Shown here: positions 22,422-34,609 of the stretch, piece by piece | Layout of the letters: each line of letters begins with the position of its first letter | Position numbering within the stretch: position 1 is the stretch's first letter | DNA from: Triticum aestivum | Taxonomy: Eukaryota; Streptophyta; Magnoliopsida; Poales; Poaceae | DNA: 64,000 nt | Assembly: GCF_018294505.1 (NCBI RefSeq) | Contig: NC_057797.1 | Location: forward strand, 121,215,116-121,279,115 | Direction: 5' to 3' | Notes under the pieces: generated by a model | Told to the model about the DNA's origin: nothing | What the model saw: only the letters and a program-made list of their open reading frames with translations | The model's database searches: none | Program-made: the position numbers and the translations under genes

Positions 22422-25400
22422 TGTAACACCCCGGATGTAATTTACCTAATATGTACTCCAACTGTTGCCGTTTTCGGCGCTAAGTTATTTTATTTCCTAG
22501 GGTTCGGGTTTTTGTCTCCGTGTGTTGTTGTCATTGTCATGCATCTCATACCATGTCATCATGTGCATTGCATTTGCTCTATGTGTTCGTCTCATGCATC
22601 CGAGCATGTTCCCCGTTGTCCGTTTTGCATTCCGGCGCTCCTATCTCCTCCGGTGGTCCTTTCTACCTTCCTTTCGTGTGTGGGGGTTAAACATTTCCGG
22701 ATTGGACCGAGACTTGCCAAGCGGCCTTGGTTTACTACCGGTAGACCGCCTGTCAAGTTTCGTACCATTTGGACTTCGTTTGATACTCCAACGGTTAACC
22801 GAGGGACCGAGAAGGCCTCATGTGTGTTGCAGCCCAATACCCCTCCAATTTGGCCCAAAACCCATCAAAACCCTCTCCATCATCTAGAGCGTTCGATCAC
22901 GATCGCGTGGCCGAAAACGGCACCTCATTTGGACTCTCCTAGCTCCCTCTACCTCTATTTAACGAACCCATCATTTCAATTCACGGTTCTTCTTCCCCAA
23001 AACCCTAGATCCGCTCCTCCGCGCAACCGAACGTGTCCGGCACGCGCCGGACAACGTCCGCCGCCACCTCCAGCGAATCAGGAAGCGCCAAGTGGCACCG
23101 TGCCCACTTCCCCGCTGCCAGCCCGCCGGGCCCAAGGCCGGCCCCNNNNNNNNNNNNNNNNNNNNNNNNNNNNNNNNNNNNNNNNNNNNNNNNNNNNNNN
23201 NNNNNNNNNNNNNNNNNNNNNNNNNNNNNNNNNNNNNNNNNNNNNNNNNNNNNNNNNNNNNNNNNNNNNNNNNNNNNNNNNNNNNNNNNNNNNNNNNNNN
23301 NNNNNNNNNNNNNNNNNNNNNNNNNNNNNNNNNNNNNNNNNNNNNNNNNNNNNNNNNNNNNNNNNNNNNNNNNNNNNNNNNNNNNNNNNNNNNNNNNNNN
23401 NNNNNNNNNNNNNNNNNNNNNNNNNNNNNNNNNNNNNNNNNNNNNNNNNNNNNNNNNNNNNNNNNNNNNNNNNNNNNNNNNNNNNNNNNNNNNNNNNNNN
23501 NNNNNNNNNNNNNNNNNNNNNNNNNNNNNNNNNNNNNNNNNNNNNNNNNNNNNNNNNNNNNNNNNNNNNNNNNNNNNNNNNNNNNNNNNNNNNNNNNNNN
23601 NNNNNNNNNNNNNNNNNNNNNNNNNNNNNNNNNNNNNNNNNNNNNNNNNNNNNNNNNNNNNNNNNNNNNCTCGCGCGCGGCGCCTTTTCTCCCGGCCGGC
23701 CGCCGCGCCACCATTGCCGGCCTTCGCCGCTTCGGGCGCCGCCACCGCTTCACGCCGGCGCCACCCGACCTCCACGCCGGCGAGCGCACCTCGCTGCCCC
23801 CACCGACGACCGCGCCCCTCCGCCGGCCGGATCCGCCCTCCTTGTCCACCGCCTCGCCTTCCCCTCGCCGGAATAGCTTCTCTCCGGCGACCTCGAGTTT
23901 CCGGCGAGCCTCGAGAAGCGCGCGCTATAGTGCCACCCCGATCCAGATCTGGATCCAAACCCTAGAGGGTTGACTTTTTCCCTCTCCCTTGTATTATATT
24001 GCATTTTTCTTCATGCTATATCTCATCATCCGTAGCTCCGTTTTGGGCATGTAGCATATCAATATGTTGGCCTCAGAGAGCACATCATTTCGTCTCATTG
24101 CATCATTTTCATTTGAGCTTATCTTGATGCCCGAAATGCTGTTGGAAGAGAGCTTTTTGAGTTAATTGTCAGATCTGCTGCACCAAATAGCTATTTGTCA
24201 TTTTTGTCATGATTAATGTGTGCATGATATGCTCCTAAGCTCTACATGTGTTTTGTTATATGCTTTGCCATCTTTACATAGGTGCTCTCCATGTATTTTT
24301 GTGATATGTGTGGTGACTAGCACAAGCTTGCAAAGTGGTGCATTCGTTAATGCTGATTTCAGGGACTTAGAATTTCACAAAGTCCTTGATCTGTTTTTAT
24401 CAATATGCCATATGTTCATGTTGTTTCGTAGTGATCCGTGCCTCTTTTGAGGATGATCGGTAAGGATGATTTGTTAATATTGTGATGCTCTATCCATCCA
24501 TGTCTTTTTTTGCAATTATGGATCACCCTAGTTTGAGTCAATCGAGCTCTACTTTTTGCTATTTCGTGAATCCTGGCAGATTGTCTACTTGTTAGCGATT
24601 TTGCCGAGGATGTTGTTGTTGATCCGTGCATGCTATGTTGTTGTTCTTGCCATGGCTAGCTTCTATGATATGTTTTATTGATGGGTATATGCTTAGATTG
24701 TCATGCCTTGCTCTGTAGTGAGTGCATCGATCTCGTAAACATGCCTACTCGCTAACAGATTTGCATGTTCCAGTTTTTCTCTAAGTCTGTAACCTGATTA
24801 TGTTTTTGCCATGTTCACATGCTTGCAATTGTATTTTCTATTCCTTTTTGGCTCAAGGTCACTAAGGGACTTTTGTTAAGCTCTTTGAGTAGCTCCATTC
24901 CATGCCTTGCCTTGCCATGTTAAGTTCCTGTAGCATGTAGTTTTCGTGCTCCAAAGTGTGCTATCTGATCTAAAATTCCAGGCTTGTGTTAATTTCACTA
25001 AGTCTGAAACCTATTTATCAATTGCACTTTTGCCATGCTTGTTTGAACCTATTAATGGATGAATTGGCCGTAGCTCAGTGTTCATCTTTTGTCAAGAATC
25101 ATGAGTGGATCCCTGGCATGTATTTTTTGTCATGTTTGGGTGCTGTAGCATAATTAACTTGACGCATTTAGATGGCTACTTGTTGTTTATCGCAGACCGG
25201 TGCCTTATTTGTTTTGCTTGCCATTTCCAAACCGTGCCTCCGATTCCGGTGATCTTTATATCGATTTCAACTAAAATCACCTCACCTTTCCAATGGCACA
25301 CTTGGATTTCCAGGTTGAGGTCAGGTTCAATCATTCCTTGTCAAATCTTGCATATGCATCACATATCGTATCCCGCATAACATACCATGTTTGCATCATG

Positions 25401-27145
25401 TTGTTGGAGCATTGCACGTGGTTGATTGTATTCCTTTTGCTTGTTTATCTTGTTTGGGTAGAGCCGGGAGACGAGTTCGCTAACGAGGAGCCCGTTGAGT
25501 TTGCTTTCGAGGATCCAATCAACTCCGACAACTTTGCAGGCAAGATGATCATACCCTCGAAATCACTTCTATCTTTGATTTGCTAGATGCTCGCTCTTTT
25601 GCTATGCCTATGCTATGATGCCTACCACTTGCTTATCATGCCTCCCAAATTGCAATGTCAAACCTCTAACCCACCATGTCCTAGCAAACCGTTGATTGGC
25701 TATGTTACCGCTCTGCTCAGCCCCTCTTATAGCGTTGCTAGTTGCAGGTGAAGATTGGAGATCGTTCCTTGTTGGAACATTGTTTATTGTTGGGATATCA
25801 TTATATTATCTTGTTATCTTAATGCATCTATATACTTGGTAAAGGGTGGAAGGCTCGGCCTTTTGCCTAGTGTTTTGTTCCACTCTTGCCGCCGTAGTTT
25901 CCGTCATATCGGTGTTATGTTCCCGGATTTTGCGTTCCTTACGTGGTTGGGTGATAATGGGAACCCCTTGACAGTACGCCTTGATTAAAACTCCTCCAGC
26001 AATGCCCAACCTTGGTTTTACCATTTGCCACCTAGGCTCTTTTTCCCTTGGGTTTCCGGAGCCCGAGGGTCATCTTATTTAAACCCCCCGGGCCAGTGCT
26101 CCTCTGAGTGTTGGTCCACCTCGTCAGCCGCCGATGGCCACCAGGGGCAACTCTGGGATGGCCTACCGGAAGTTTAGACAATTTGAGTGTGCCCTATGAA
26201 CGAGATATGTGCAGCTCCTATCGGGATTTGTCTGCACATTCGGGCGGTGTTGCTGGATTTGTTTTAACTTGTCGAAGTTGTCTTGTAGAACTGGGATACC
26301 GAGTCTGATCGGAATGTCTCGGGAGAAGGTATATCATTCGTTGACCGTGAGTGCTTGTCATGGGCTAAGTTGGGACTCCCCTGCAGGGATTTGAACTTTC
26401 GAAAGCCGTGCCCACGGTTATGGGCAGATGGGAATTTGTTAATGTCCGGTTGTAGATAACTTGAACCTTAACTTAATTAAAATGAATCAACTGCATGTGT
26501 TGCCATGATGGTCTCTTCTCGGCGGGGTCCGGGAAGTGAACACAGTGTTGGAGTAATGTTTGCCGTAGGTTGTTCTCTAGTTCTTCGTTCATGCTTTGCC
26601 TTCTCTTCTCGCTCTCTTTTGCGAACAGGTTAGCCACCATATATGCTAGTCGCTTGCTGCAGCTCCACATATTACCCTGCCTTACCTATAAGCTTAAATA
26701 GTCTTGATCACGAGGATGCAAGATTGCTGAGTCCCCGTGGCTCACAGATTACTTCCAAACCAGATGCAGGGCCCGAAGATTCCGTTCAAGATGATGCGCT
26801 TGAGCTCAAGTGGGAGTTCGACGAAGACTCACGCCGTTACTATGTGTCTTTCCCTGATGATCAGTAGTGGAGCCCAGTTGGGGCGATCGGGACCATGTCG
26901 CATGTTGGGGTTGATCTTTTATTTTGGTACCGTAGTCGGACCATGATTGTATTGGTTGATGTAATGCTATTTATGTACTTTGTGTGACGTGGGGAGTATA
27001 AGCCAACTATGTAACTTTCCCCTTATTATCTATTTACATGGGTTGTTGTGAAGATTACCTTACTTGCGACATTGCTTTCAATGCGGTTATGCCTCTAAGT
27101 CGTGCTTCGACACGTAGGAGATATAGCCGCATCGAGGGCGTTACA
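22422..27145 (+). repeat. LARD LTR-A, about 4.2 kb of known sequence plus an N run
   Basis: It runs from TGTAACACCCCGGATG to GAGGGCGTTACA. It contains a TATA-like ctatttaacg (about 22955), a CT-rich leader, a GC-rich block broken by N (23146-23669) and a long AT-rich U5-side region. The first ~1.5 kb is unlike the LTR of the - strand LARD, whereas the last part (from about 25.5 kb on) is clearly related to it. Excluding N it has 4200 bp, against 4250 bp in the ungapped LTR-C. Confidence 0.85.
23146..23669. other. Assembly gap (524 N) in LTR-A
   Basis: The run of N falls in the GC-rich block. The same block in LTR-C needs only about 55 bp between the matching flanks (ggcccaaggccg and gcgcgcggcgcc). 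The stated gap length is therefore probably arbitrary. Open frames drawn across it are meaningless. Confidence 0.9.
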
Positions 27146-27148
27146 AGT

Positions 27149-27161
27149 TGGTAATCAGAGC
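27149..27161 (+). other. LARD PBS-like site with an inserted A (unit 1)
   Basis: TGGTAATCAGAGC, three bases (agt) after LTR-A, differs from the tRNA-iMet PBS TGGTATCAGAGC of the - strand LARD by one extra A. The same variant occurs at 34613-34625. Priming would be weakened if the extra base is original; this is inferred. Confidence 0.7.
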
Positions 27162-30052
27162 TTTCCCCGACCTTAGGAGCCCCCACTGCTTGATTGAATT
27201 AGCAGATGAGTTGAGTCTAGAAAAATGTTTTGAGTCATTTAGGAATTATATATCGGAGAGTTTAGGAATTATTTTTACTCCCCAGTCCCCTCATCGCTCT
27301 GGTAAGGCATCCTGACATAGAGTTTTGTCTCTTCTCTTCTCAAATTTCACTAAATTTCTTTAGGATCACGCGGGTATCTTGGAATCGTTCCGATCGATTT
27401 GTGACGAGAACATTGTTCTTGGTGCCTCCTGTCATTTAGGGGTGGTGGCAGTGTCCCGGGGAGTTGAGCTCCGAGGTGTTGTCGTCACAATTTTATCGTT
27501 GCAGTTCTGGAATACCTGAGTTTAGTTCGCCGACATCGAAAATATGTTTTATGCAGTTGTTGGTGAGATAACCTCGATGCCACCCAGTACTGGGGCGGGA
27601 GTTCGGGAGTATTGCCATAACTTGTATAACGGATGCTTTTCGAAGGTTGAGGTAGACGATTTCCGAAGGTTTCTTGGTTATGTGTTGAAGGATGGATACA
27701 ACTGGATGTAGGATTTGCTAGCTTTGGGTGAGATATTATGATTCCCCTGTATCCCCAACACCTGATTGCATAACCAGAAAGTTTCGGGAGTTTATAAGTG
27801 GGAATTCAAGTAGATCTTAGGATATCTTTCCGACGGATGTATGATATGAAATTGGGGTTCGACGTGTAGTGGTCCGCCTATTCACGGTTGGTTTTACAGT
27901 GGTCTCATTGTGTCTTAAAGAGTCCTTCGCTATGCCAACTCGCGGACGCTTCGTATGTCATGTGCACTGCCTTGTACATGATGGTGCTGTACGATCGAGC
28001 CAGTGTAGGCCCCACCACGAAAACTTCGGACGAAATCTCTATCATATGTTTGTTCCGGCTTATTCTGCAAGCCAATCCTTTGTTTTGTTTTGAGTTGTGG
28101 TATTCGAGTTGCTTCGAAGTCAAATGTGGATTCCATACCTTTCCTAAATGGTGATCTTATATTCCGATGTGAATACTAATCCTTCTCGATCATCGACTCT
28201 GTCATGTCAATCCTTTTAACCGGTGTACTTCTCTTCAAGTAGATCCGATCATTTCAACATCAGCAGGATCAATTATCATTTCTTCTCAACGGTGTTCGTT
28301 TCATTCTCAACGATGTTTTCCCACCCTCCCACCCTTGTTTTCTTGAAGGATTTAGATTTCTTGATCAAGTATCCATCTTATTGATGTGAAGTCTCTCCAT
28401 CCTTTTCCTTCAATGTTCTTATCCGGTGATTCTCATGAAGATACTAACGGAGCCTCAAGTTCGTCATTCTTCATTCTTTTCTTCTCCGGTGGACTCAAAT
28501 CAAGCTTTGGTGTTAATCATATCCTTTTTCCTCGTTTCTAATACCTTCTCATGCCGGTGCACCTCATATTCATTCACTTCTAGCTATTTAATTGTTCCGG
28601 AGTGCTCAAGATATCTCGAAGATTCGTGTTTTCCAATCTTCATTCATTCAATATCTTTCGAGGTAGTTATCTCATTCAAGTCATTTAATTCAACCGGTGC
28701 AACCTTTCTTTTTAATCATTTCAATGGTGTTTCTTTTGAGTGGGCCCTAACCCACATGTCTTTTCCCAGGATCTTACCTGAATCTTCTTATTTTCTTGGA
28801 GCTATCCTAAATTCTTGTCAAATTTTGACGTAAGTACGATTTAACATGTCAAATGTGTTTTCCTCCAAGATCTCTCAAATTCTTTTCATCGTTGTTTCAA
28901 CATTTCTATTTTTTCATCCCGGAGTGTCTCAATGTTTCATGATGGTGTTTCTCGTCGCCATTCTCTGTATTTGAAGACCGAAGAAGATTTTCTTTTAAAT
29001 ATTGCTGCATTCTCTGCCATCCTCTCATAATTGTTTTCTTTTCTGAGATTTTCACCCATCCGGAGTAATTCAGGAGTCTTTTCAGTTTGTTTCTCCGAAG
29101 GCCACCAAATCAGAAGTAGTCATTCTTAGCTTTCAGCTATCATTCTCCAATTTTACGGGTGCCTCGTTCAAATATCCTCTAATTAGTTCGTGATCTCTTC
29201 GTTCTCATGTATCTAAATTCTCTCAAGCATCTTCGTTCATTTGCTTAATTCTTCCAAGTGTTTCTTTATCTTCCCTTCGTTCATTTCCAATTCTTACGGT
29301 GGTTCGTTCAAGAGTTCCTCTTCCTTCATTTATCATATCAATTCATTCGTTGTTTCCTAATCCTTCCGGTGATTTCTTGAAGACCTTCTCAAGTTTGCGC
29401 TATATCTATCTTAATCCTTTCTACGAGAATAAGTAGTATACCAAACCTGTTGCTTGTCATCAATTAAATTGGTGATGGTTAAACATAGTGTAATTCTTTG
29501 ATTTTGCTAACCACGTGTCCCACGCGGTAACATAGTGTAATTCTTATTCTTGTTTCATCCTTATGTTAATCTTTTCTTCTAGAGTTTGTTCACGATGATT
29601 AAATTCTTGGTTTCAAGTGCTCGTCCTTCTTTCCCGGAGTTCCATGGTTTCCGCATTATATCATCACGAAGATCCATCTAAATCATTACAAGGCTTCAAC
29701 CTTATTCTTTTCATCCTCCATTTCATTTGATCATTCTTTTTTTACCGGAGTTTTCACGAAGGCTCGACATGGTGATTCATCAAGGATTTAATTCCTTCTC
29801 GAAGTGTTCATCGAGATTCTTTTCAGAAGAACTCAAGTATTTCTTCATCTTGCAATCCGGAGTGCTTTCAACTTTGTTCTTCCACGTTCCTCTTTCCTAA
29901 CGGAGTGCTTTCAACTTCGCTCATCTCCATGGTATTCTTTTCTCCTAATGGCTTAACCTTTTCAAGGTTCTTTGGTTTCACTCGTTTGTCAAAGAAGCAA
30001 CTTAGTTTTACCTCTTCTCTTTCTCTTCTGTTTTCCCTCCGGTGCCATTCTA

Positions 30053-30069
30053 GATCTCGGGACGAGATC
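30053..30069 (+). other. Conserved LARD hairpin, unit 1
   Basis: gatctcg-gga-cgagatc, 20 bp before LTR-B, identical to the other units. Confidence 0.7.
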
Positions 30070-30089
30070 CTTTCGTAGTGGTGGAGTGT

Positions 30090-33000
30090 TGTAACACCCC
30101 GGATGTAATTTACCTAATATGTACTCCAACTCTTGCCGCTTCTGGCGCTAAGTTATTTTATTTCCTCGGGTTCGGGTTTTTGTCTCCGTGTGTTGTTGTC
30201 ATTGTCATGCATCTCATATCATGTCATCATGTGCATTGCATTTGCATACATGTTCATCTCATGCATCCGAGCATTTTCCCCGTTGTTCGTTTTGCATTCC
30301 GGCACTCCTATCTCCTCCGGTGGTCCTTTCTACCTTCCTTTCATGTGTGGGGGTTAAACATTTCCGGATTGGACCGAAACTTGCCAAGCGGCCTTGGTTT
30401 ACTACCGGTAGACCGCCTGTCAAGTCTCGTACCATTTGGACTTCGTTTGATACTCCAACGGTTAACCGAGGGACCGAGAAGGCCTCATGTGTGTTGCAGC
30501 CCAACACCCCTCCAATTTGGCCCAAAACCCACCAAAACCCTCTCCATCATCTAGAGCGTTCGATTACGATCGCGTAGCCAAAAACCGCACCTCATTTGGA
30601 CTCTCCTAGCTCCCTCTACCTCTATTTAAAGAACCCCTCATTTCAATTCACGGTTCTTCTTCCCCAAAACCCTAGATCCGCTCCTCCGCGCAACCGGACG
30701 TGTCCGGCCCGCGCCGGACAGCATCCGCCGCCGCCTCCGGCCAATCAGGAAGCGCCAAGTGGCGCCGCGCCCACTTCCCCGCCGCCAGCCCGCCAAGCAG
30801 AAGGCCAGCCCCCGCGGCCCGAGCCGCCCCGCGCCTGAGCGCCCGCGCCCCGCCGCCTNNNNNNNNNNNNNNNNNNNNNNNNNNNNNNNNNNNNNNNNNN
30901 NNNNNNNNNNNNNNNNNNNNNNNNNNNNNNNNNNNNNNNNNNNNNNNNNNNNNNNNNNNNNNNNNNNNNNNNNNNNNNNNNNNNNNNNNNNNNNNNNNNN
31001 NNNNNNNNNNNNNNNNNNNNNNNNNNNNNNNNNNNNNNNNNNNNNNNNNNNNNNNNNNNNNNNNNNNNNNNNNNNNNNNNNNNNNNNNNNNNNNNNNNNN
31101 NNNNNNNNNNNNNNNNNNNNNNNNNNNNNNNNNNNNNNNNNNNNNNNNNNNNNNNNNCCGGCCGCCGCGCCGCCATTGCCGGCCTTCGCCGCTTCGGGCA
31201 CCGCCACCACTTCACGCCGGCGCCACCCGACCTCCACGCCGGCGAGCGCACCTCGCCGCCCCCACCGACGACTGCGCCCCTCCACCGGCCGGATCCGCCC
31301 TCCCCGGCCACCGGCTCGCCTTCCCCTCGCCGGAACAGCTTCTCTCCGGCAAACTCCAGTTTCCGGCGAGCCTCGGGAAGCGTGCTGCTACAGTGCCTCC
31401 CCGATCCAGATCTGGATCCAAACCCTAGAGGGTTGACTTTTTCCCTCTCCCTTGTATTATATTGCATTTTTCTTCATGCTATATCTCATCATCCGTAGCT
31501 CCGTTTTGGGCGTGTGGCATATCAAAATGTTCGCCTCAGAGATCACATCATTTCATCTCATTGCGTCATTTTCATTTGAGCTCATCTTGATGCCCGAAAT
31601 GCTGTTGGAAAAGAGCTATTTGAGTTAATTGTCAGATCTGCTGCACCAAATGGCTATTTGTCATTTTTGCCATGATTAATGTGTGCATGATATGCTCCTG
31701 AGCTCTACATGTGTTTTGTTATATGCTTTGCCATCTTTACATAAATGCTCTCCATGTATTTTTGTGATATGTGTGGATACTAGCACAAGCTTGTAAAGTG
31801 GTGCATTTGTTAATGCTGATTTCAGGGACTTAGAATTTCACTAAGTCCTTGATCAGTTTTTATCAATATGCCATATGTTCATGTTGTTTCCTAGTGATCC
31901 GTGCCTCTTTTGAGGATGATCAGTAAGGATGATTTGTTAATATTGTGATGCACTAACCATCCATGTCTTTGTTTGCAATTATGGAGCACACTAGTTTGAG
32001 TCAATCGAGCTCTACTTTTTGCTATTTCATGAATCCTGGCAGATTATCTATTTGTTAGCGATTTTGCCGAGGATGTTGTTGTTGATCCGTGCATGCTATG
32101 TTGTTGTTCTTGCCATGGCTAGCATCTATGATATGTTTTCTTGACGGGTGTATGCTTAGATTTTCATGCCTTGCTCTGTAGTGAGTGCATCGAGCTCGTA
32201 AACATGCCTACTCGCTAACAGATTTGCATGTTCCAGTTTTTCTCTTAAGTCTGTAACCTGATTATGTTTTTGCCATGTTCATATGCTTGCAATTGTATTT
32301 TATGTTCCCTTTTGGCTCAAGGTCACTAAGGTACTTTTGTTAAGCTCTTTGATTAGCTCCATGCCATGCCTTGCCTTGCCATGTTAAGTTCCTGTAGCAT
32401 GTAGTTTTCGTGCTCCAAAGTGTGCTATCTGATCTGAAATTCCAGGCTTGTGTTAATTTCACTAAGTCTGAAACATGTTTATCAATTGCACTTTTGCCAT
32501 GCTTGTTTGAACCTGTTAATGGATGAATTGGCTGTAGCTCAGTGTTCATCTTTTGTCAAGAATCATGAGTGGATCCCTGCCATGTATTTTGTTGTCATGT
32601 TTGGGTGCTATAGCATAATTAACTTGATGCATTTAGATGGCTACTTGCTGTTTATCGCAGACCGGTGCCATATTTGTTTTGCTTGCCATTTCCAAACCGT
32701 GCCTCCGATTCTGGTGATCTTTATATCGATTTCAACCGAAATCACCTCACCTTTCCAGTGGCACACTTGGATTTCCATTTTGAGGCCAGTTTCAATCATT
32801 CCTTGTCAAATCTTGCATATGCATCACATATCGCATCCCGCATAGCATACCATGTTTGCATCATGGTGTTGGAGCATTGCACGTGGTTGATTGTGTTCCT
32901 TTTGCTTGTTTATCTTGTTTGGGTAGAGCCGGGAGACGAGTTCGCTAATGAGGAGTCCGTTGAGTTTGCTTTCGAGGATCCAGTCAACTCTGACAACTTT

Positions 33001-34609
33001 GCAGGCAAGATGATCATACCCTCGAAATCACTTCTATCTTTGCTTTGCTAGATGCTCGCTCTTTTGCTATGCCTATACTACGATGCCTACCACTTGCTTA
33101 TCATGCCTCCCAAATTGCAATGTCAAACCTCTAACCCACCATGTCCTAGCAAATCGTTGATTGGCTATGTTACCGCTTTGCCCAGCCCCTCTTATAGCGT
33201 TGCTAGTTGCAGGTGAAGATTGGAGATCGTTCCTTGTTGGAACATTATTTATTGTTGGGATATCATTATATTATCTTGTTATCTTAATGCATCTATATAC
33301 TTGGTAAAGGGTGGAAGGTTCGGCCTTTTGCCTAGTGTTTTGTTCCACTCTTGCCGCCCTAGTTTCTGTCATATCGGTGTTATGTTCCCGGATTTTGCGT
33401 TCCTTACGCGGTTGGGTGATAATGGGAACCCCTTGATAGTTCGCCTTGATTAAAACTCCTCCAGCAATGCCCAACCTTGGTTTTACCATTTGCCACCTAG
33501 CCTCTTTTTCCCTTGGGTTTCCGGAGCCCAAGGGTCATCTTATTTAAACCCCCGGGCCAGTGCTCCTTTGAGTGTTGGTCCACCTCGTCAGCCGCCGGTG
33601 GCCACCAGGGGCAACTCTGGGCTGGCCTACCGGAAGTTTAGACCATCTGAGTGTGCCCTGAGAACGAGATATGTGCAGCTCCTATCGGGATTTGTCTGCA
33701 TATTCGGGCGATGTTGCTAGATTTGTTTTAACTTGTCGAAGTTGTCTTGTAGAACCGGGATACCGAGTCTGATCGGAATGTCTCGGGAGAAGGTATATCC
33801 TTCGTTGACCGTGAGAGCTTGTCATGGGCTAAGTTGGGACTCCCCTGCAGGGATTTGAACTTTCGAAAGCCGTGCCCACGGTTATGGGCAGATGTGAATT
33901 TGTTAATGTCCGGTTGTAGATAACTTGAACCTTAACTTAATTAAAATGAATCAACTGCGTGTGTTGCCGTGATGGTCTCTTCTCGGCGGGGTCCGGGAAG
34001 TGAACACAGTGTTGGAGTAATGTTTGCCGTAGGTTGTTCTCTAGTTCTTCGTTCGTGCTTTGCCTTCTCTTCTCGCTCTCTTTTGCGAACAGGTTAGCCA
34101 CCATATATGCTAGTCGCTTGCTACAGCTCCACATATTACCCTGCCTTACCTATAAGCTTAAATAGTCTTGATCGCGAGGATGCAAGATTGTTGAGTCCCC
34201 GTGGCTCATAGATTACTTCCAAACCAGATGCAGGGCCCGAAGATTCCGTTCCAGATGATGCACTTGAGCTCAAGTGGGAGTTTGACGAAGACTCACGCCG
34301 TTACTATGTGTCTTTCCCTGATGATCAGTAGTGGTGCCCAGTTGGGGCGATCGGGACCATGTCGCATGTTGGGGTTGATCTTTTATTTTGGTACCGTAGT
34401 TGGACCATGATTGTATTGGTTGATGTAATGCTATTTATGTACTTTGTGTGACGTGGCGAGTGTAAGCCAACTATGTATCTTTCCCCTTATTATCTATTTA
34501 CATGGGTTGTTGTGAAGATTACCTTACTTGCGACATTGCTTTCAATGCGGTTATGCCTCTAAGTCGTGCTTCGACACGTAGGAGATATAGACGCATCGAG
34601 GGTGTTACA
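30090..34609 (+). repeat. LARD LTR-B, about 4.2 kb of known sequence plus an N run
   Basis: It runs from TGTAACACCCCGGATG to GAGGGTGTTACA. Its TATA-like ctatttaaagaaccc lies at about 30624. It is the most divergent of the three LTRs (for example gtgtggcatatc, gtggatactagcac and ttcaaccgaaatc where A and C share other bases). Excluding the N run (30859-31157) it has 4221 bp. Confidence 0.85.
30859..31157. other. Assembly gap (299 N) in LTR-B
   Basis: The run of N falls in the same GC-rich block as the gap in LTR-A. In LTR-C the matching flanks are only about 30-35 bp apart, so the gap size is probably not real. Confidence 0.9.

Larger units (their letters stand above)
27146..30089 (+). mobile_element. 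LARD internal domain, unit 1 (middle)
   Basis: A complete non-coding core of 2944 bp. It differs from units 0 and 2 by shared single-base changes and by a 47-bp insertion near 29499-29545 that repeats aacatagtgtaattctt (29482 and 29529). It carries the same recurring ccggtg and ccggag phrases as the core of the - strand LARD, read on the opposite strand. Confidence 0.85.

Noticed and set aside
22410..23973. Long open frames (up to 488 codons) across the first N run, both strands
   Set aside because: Most of each frame is N, which cannot contain stops. The readable ends are GC-rich LTR sequence, and the equivalent frames in ungapped LTR-C show no protein-like conservation.
26643..26867. 74-codon frame near the LTR-A end (and its equivalents in B and C)
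   Set aside because: The frame ends at a similar place in each copy simply because the LTRs are duplicates. No initiation context or domain is visible, and the - strand LARD lacks it.
27149..27161. tRNA gene fragment
   Set aside because: The tRNA-like bases are only the primer binding site directly inside an LTR; no cloverleaf or A/B boxes are present.
30638..31467. Open frames across the second N run
   Set aside because: The same artefact: N plus GC-rich LTR sequence.
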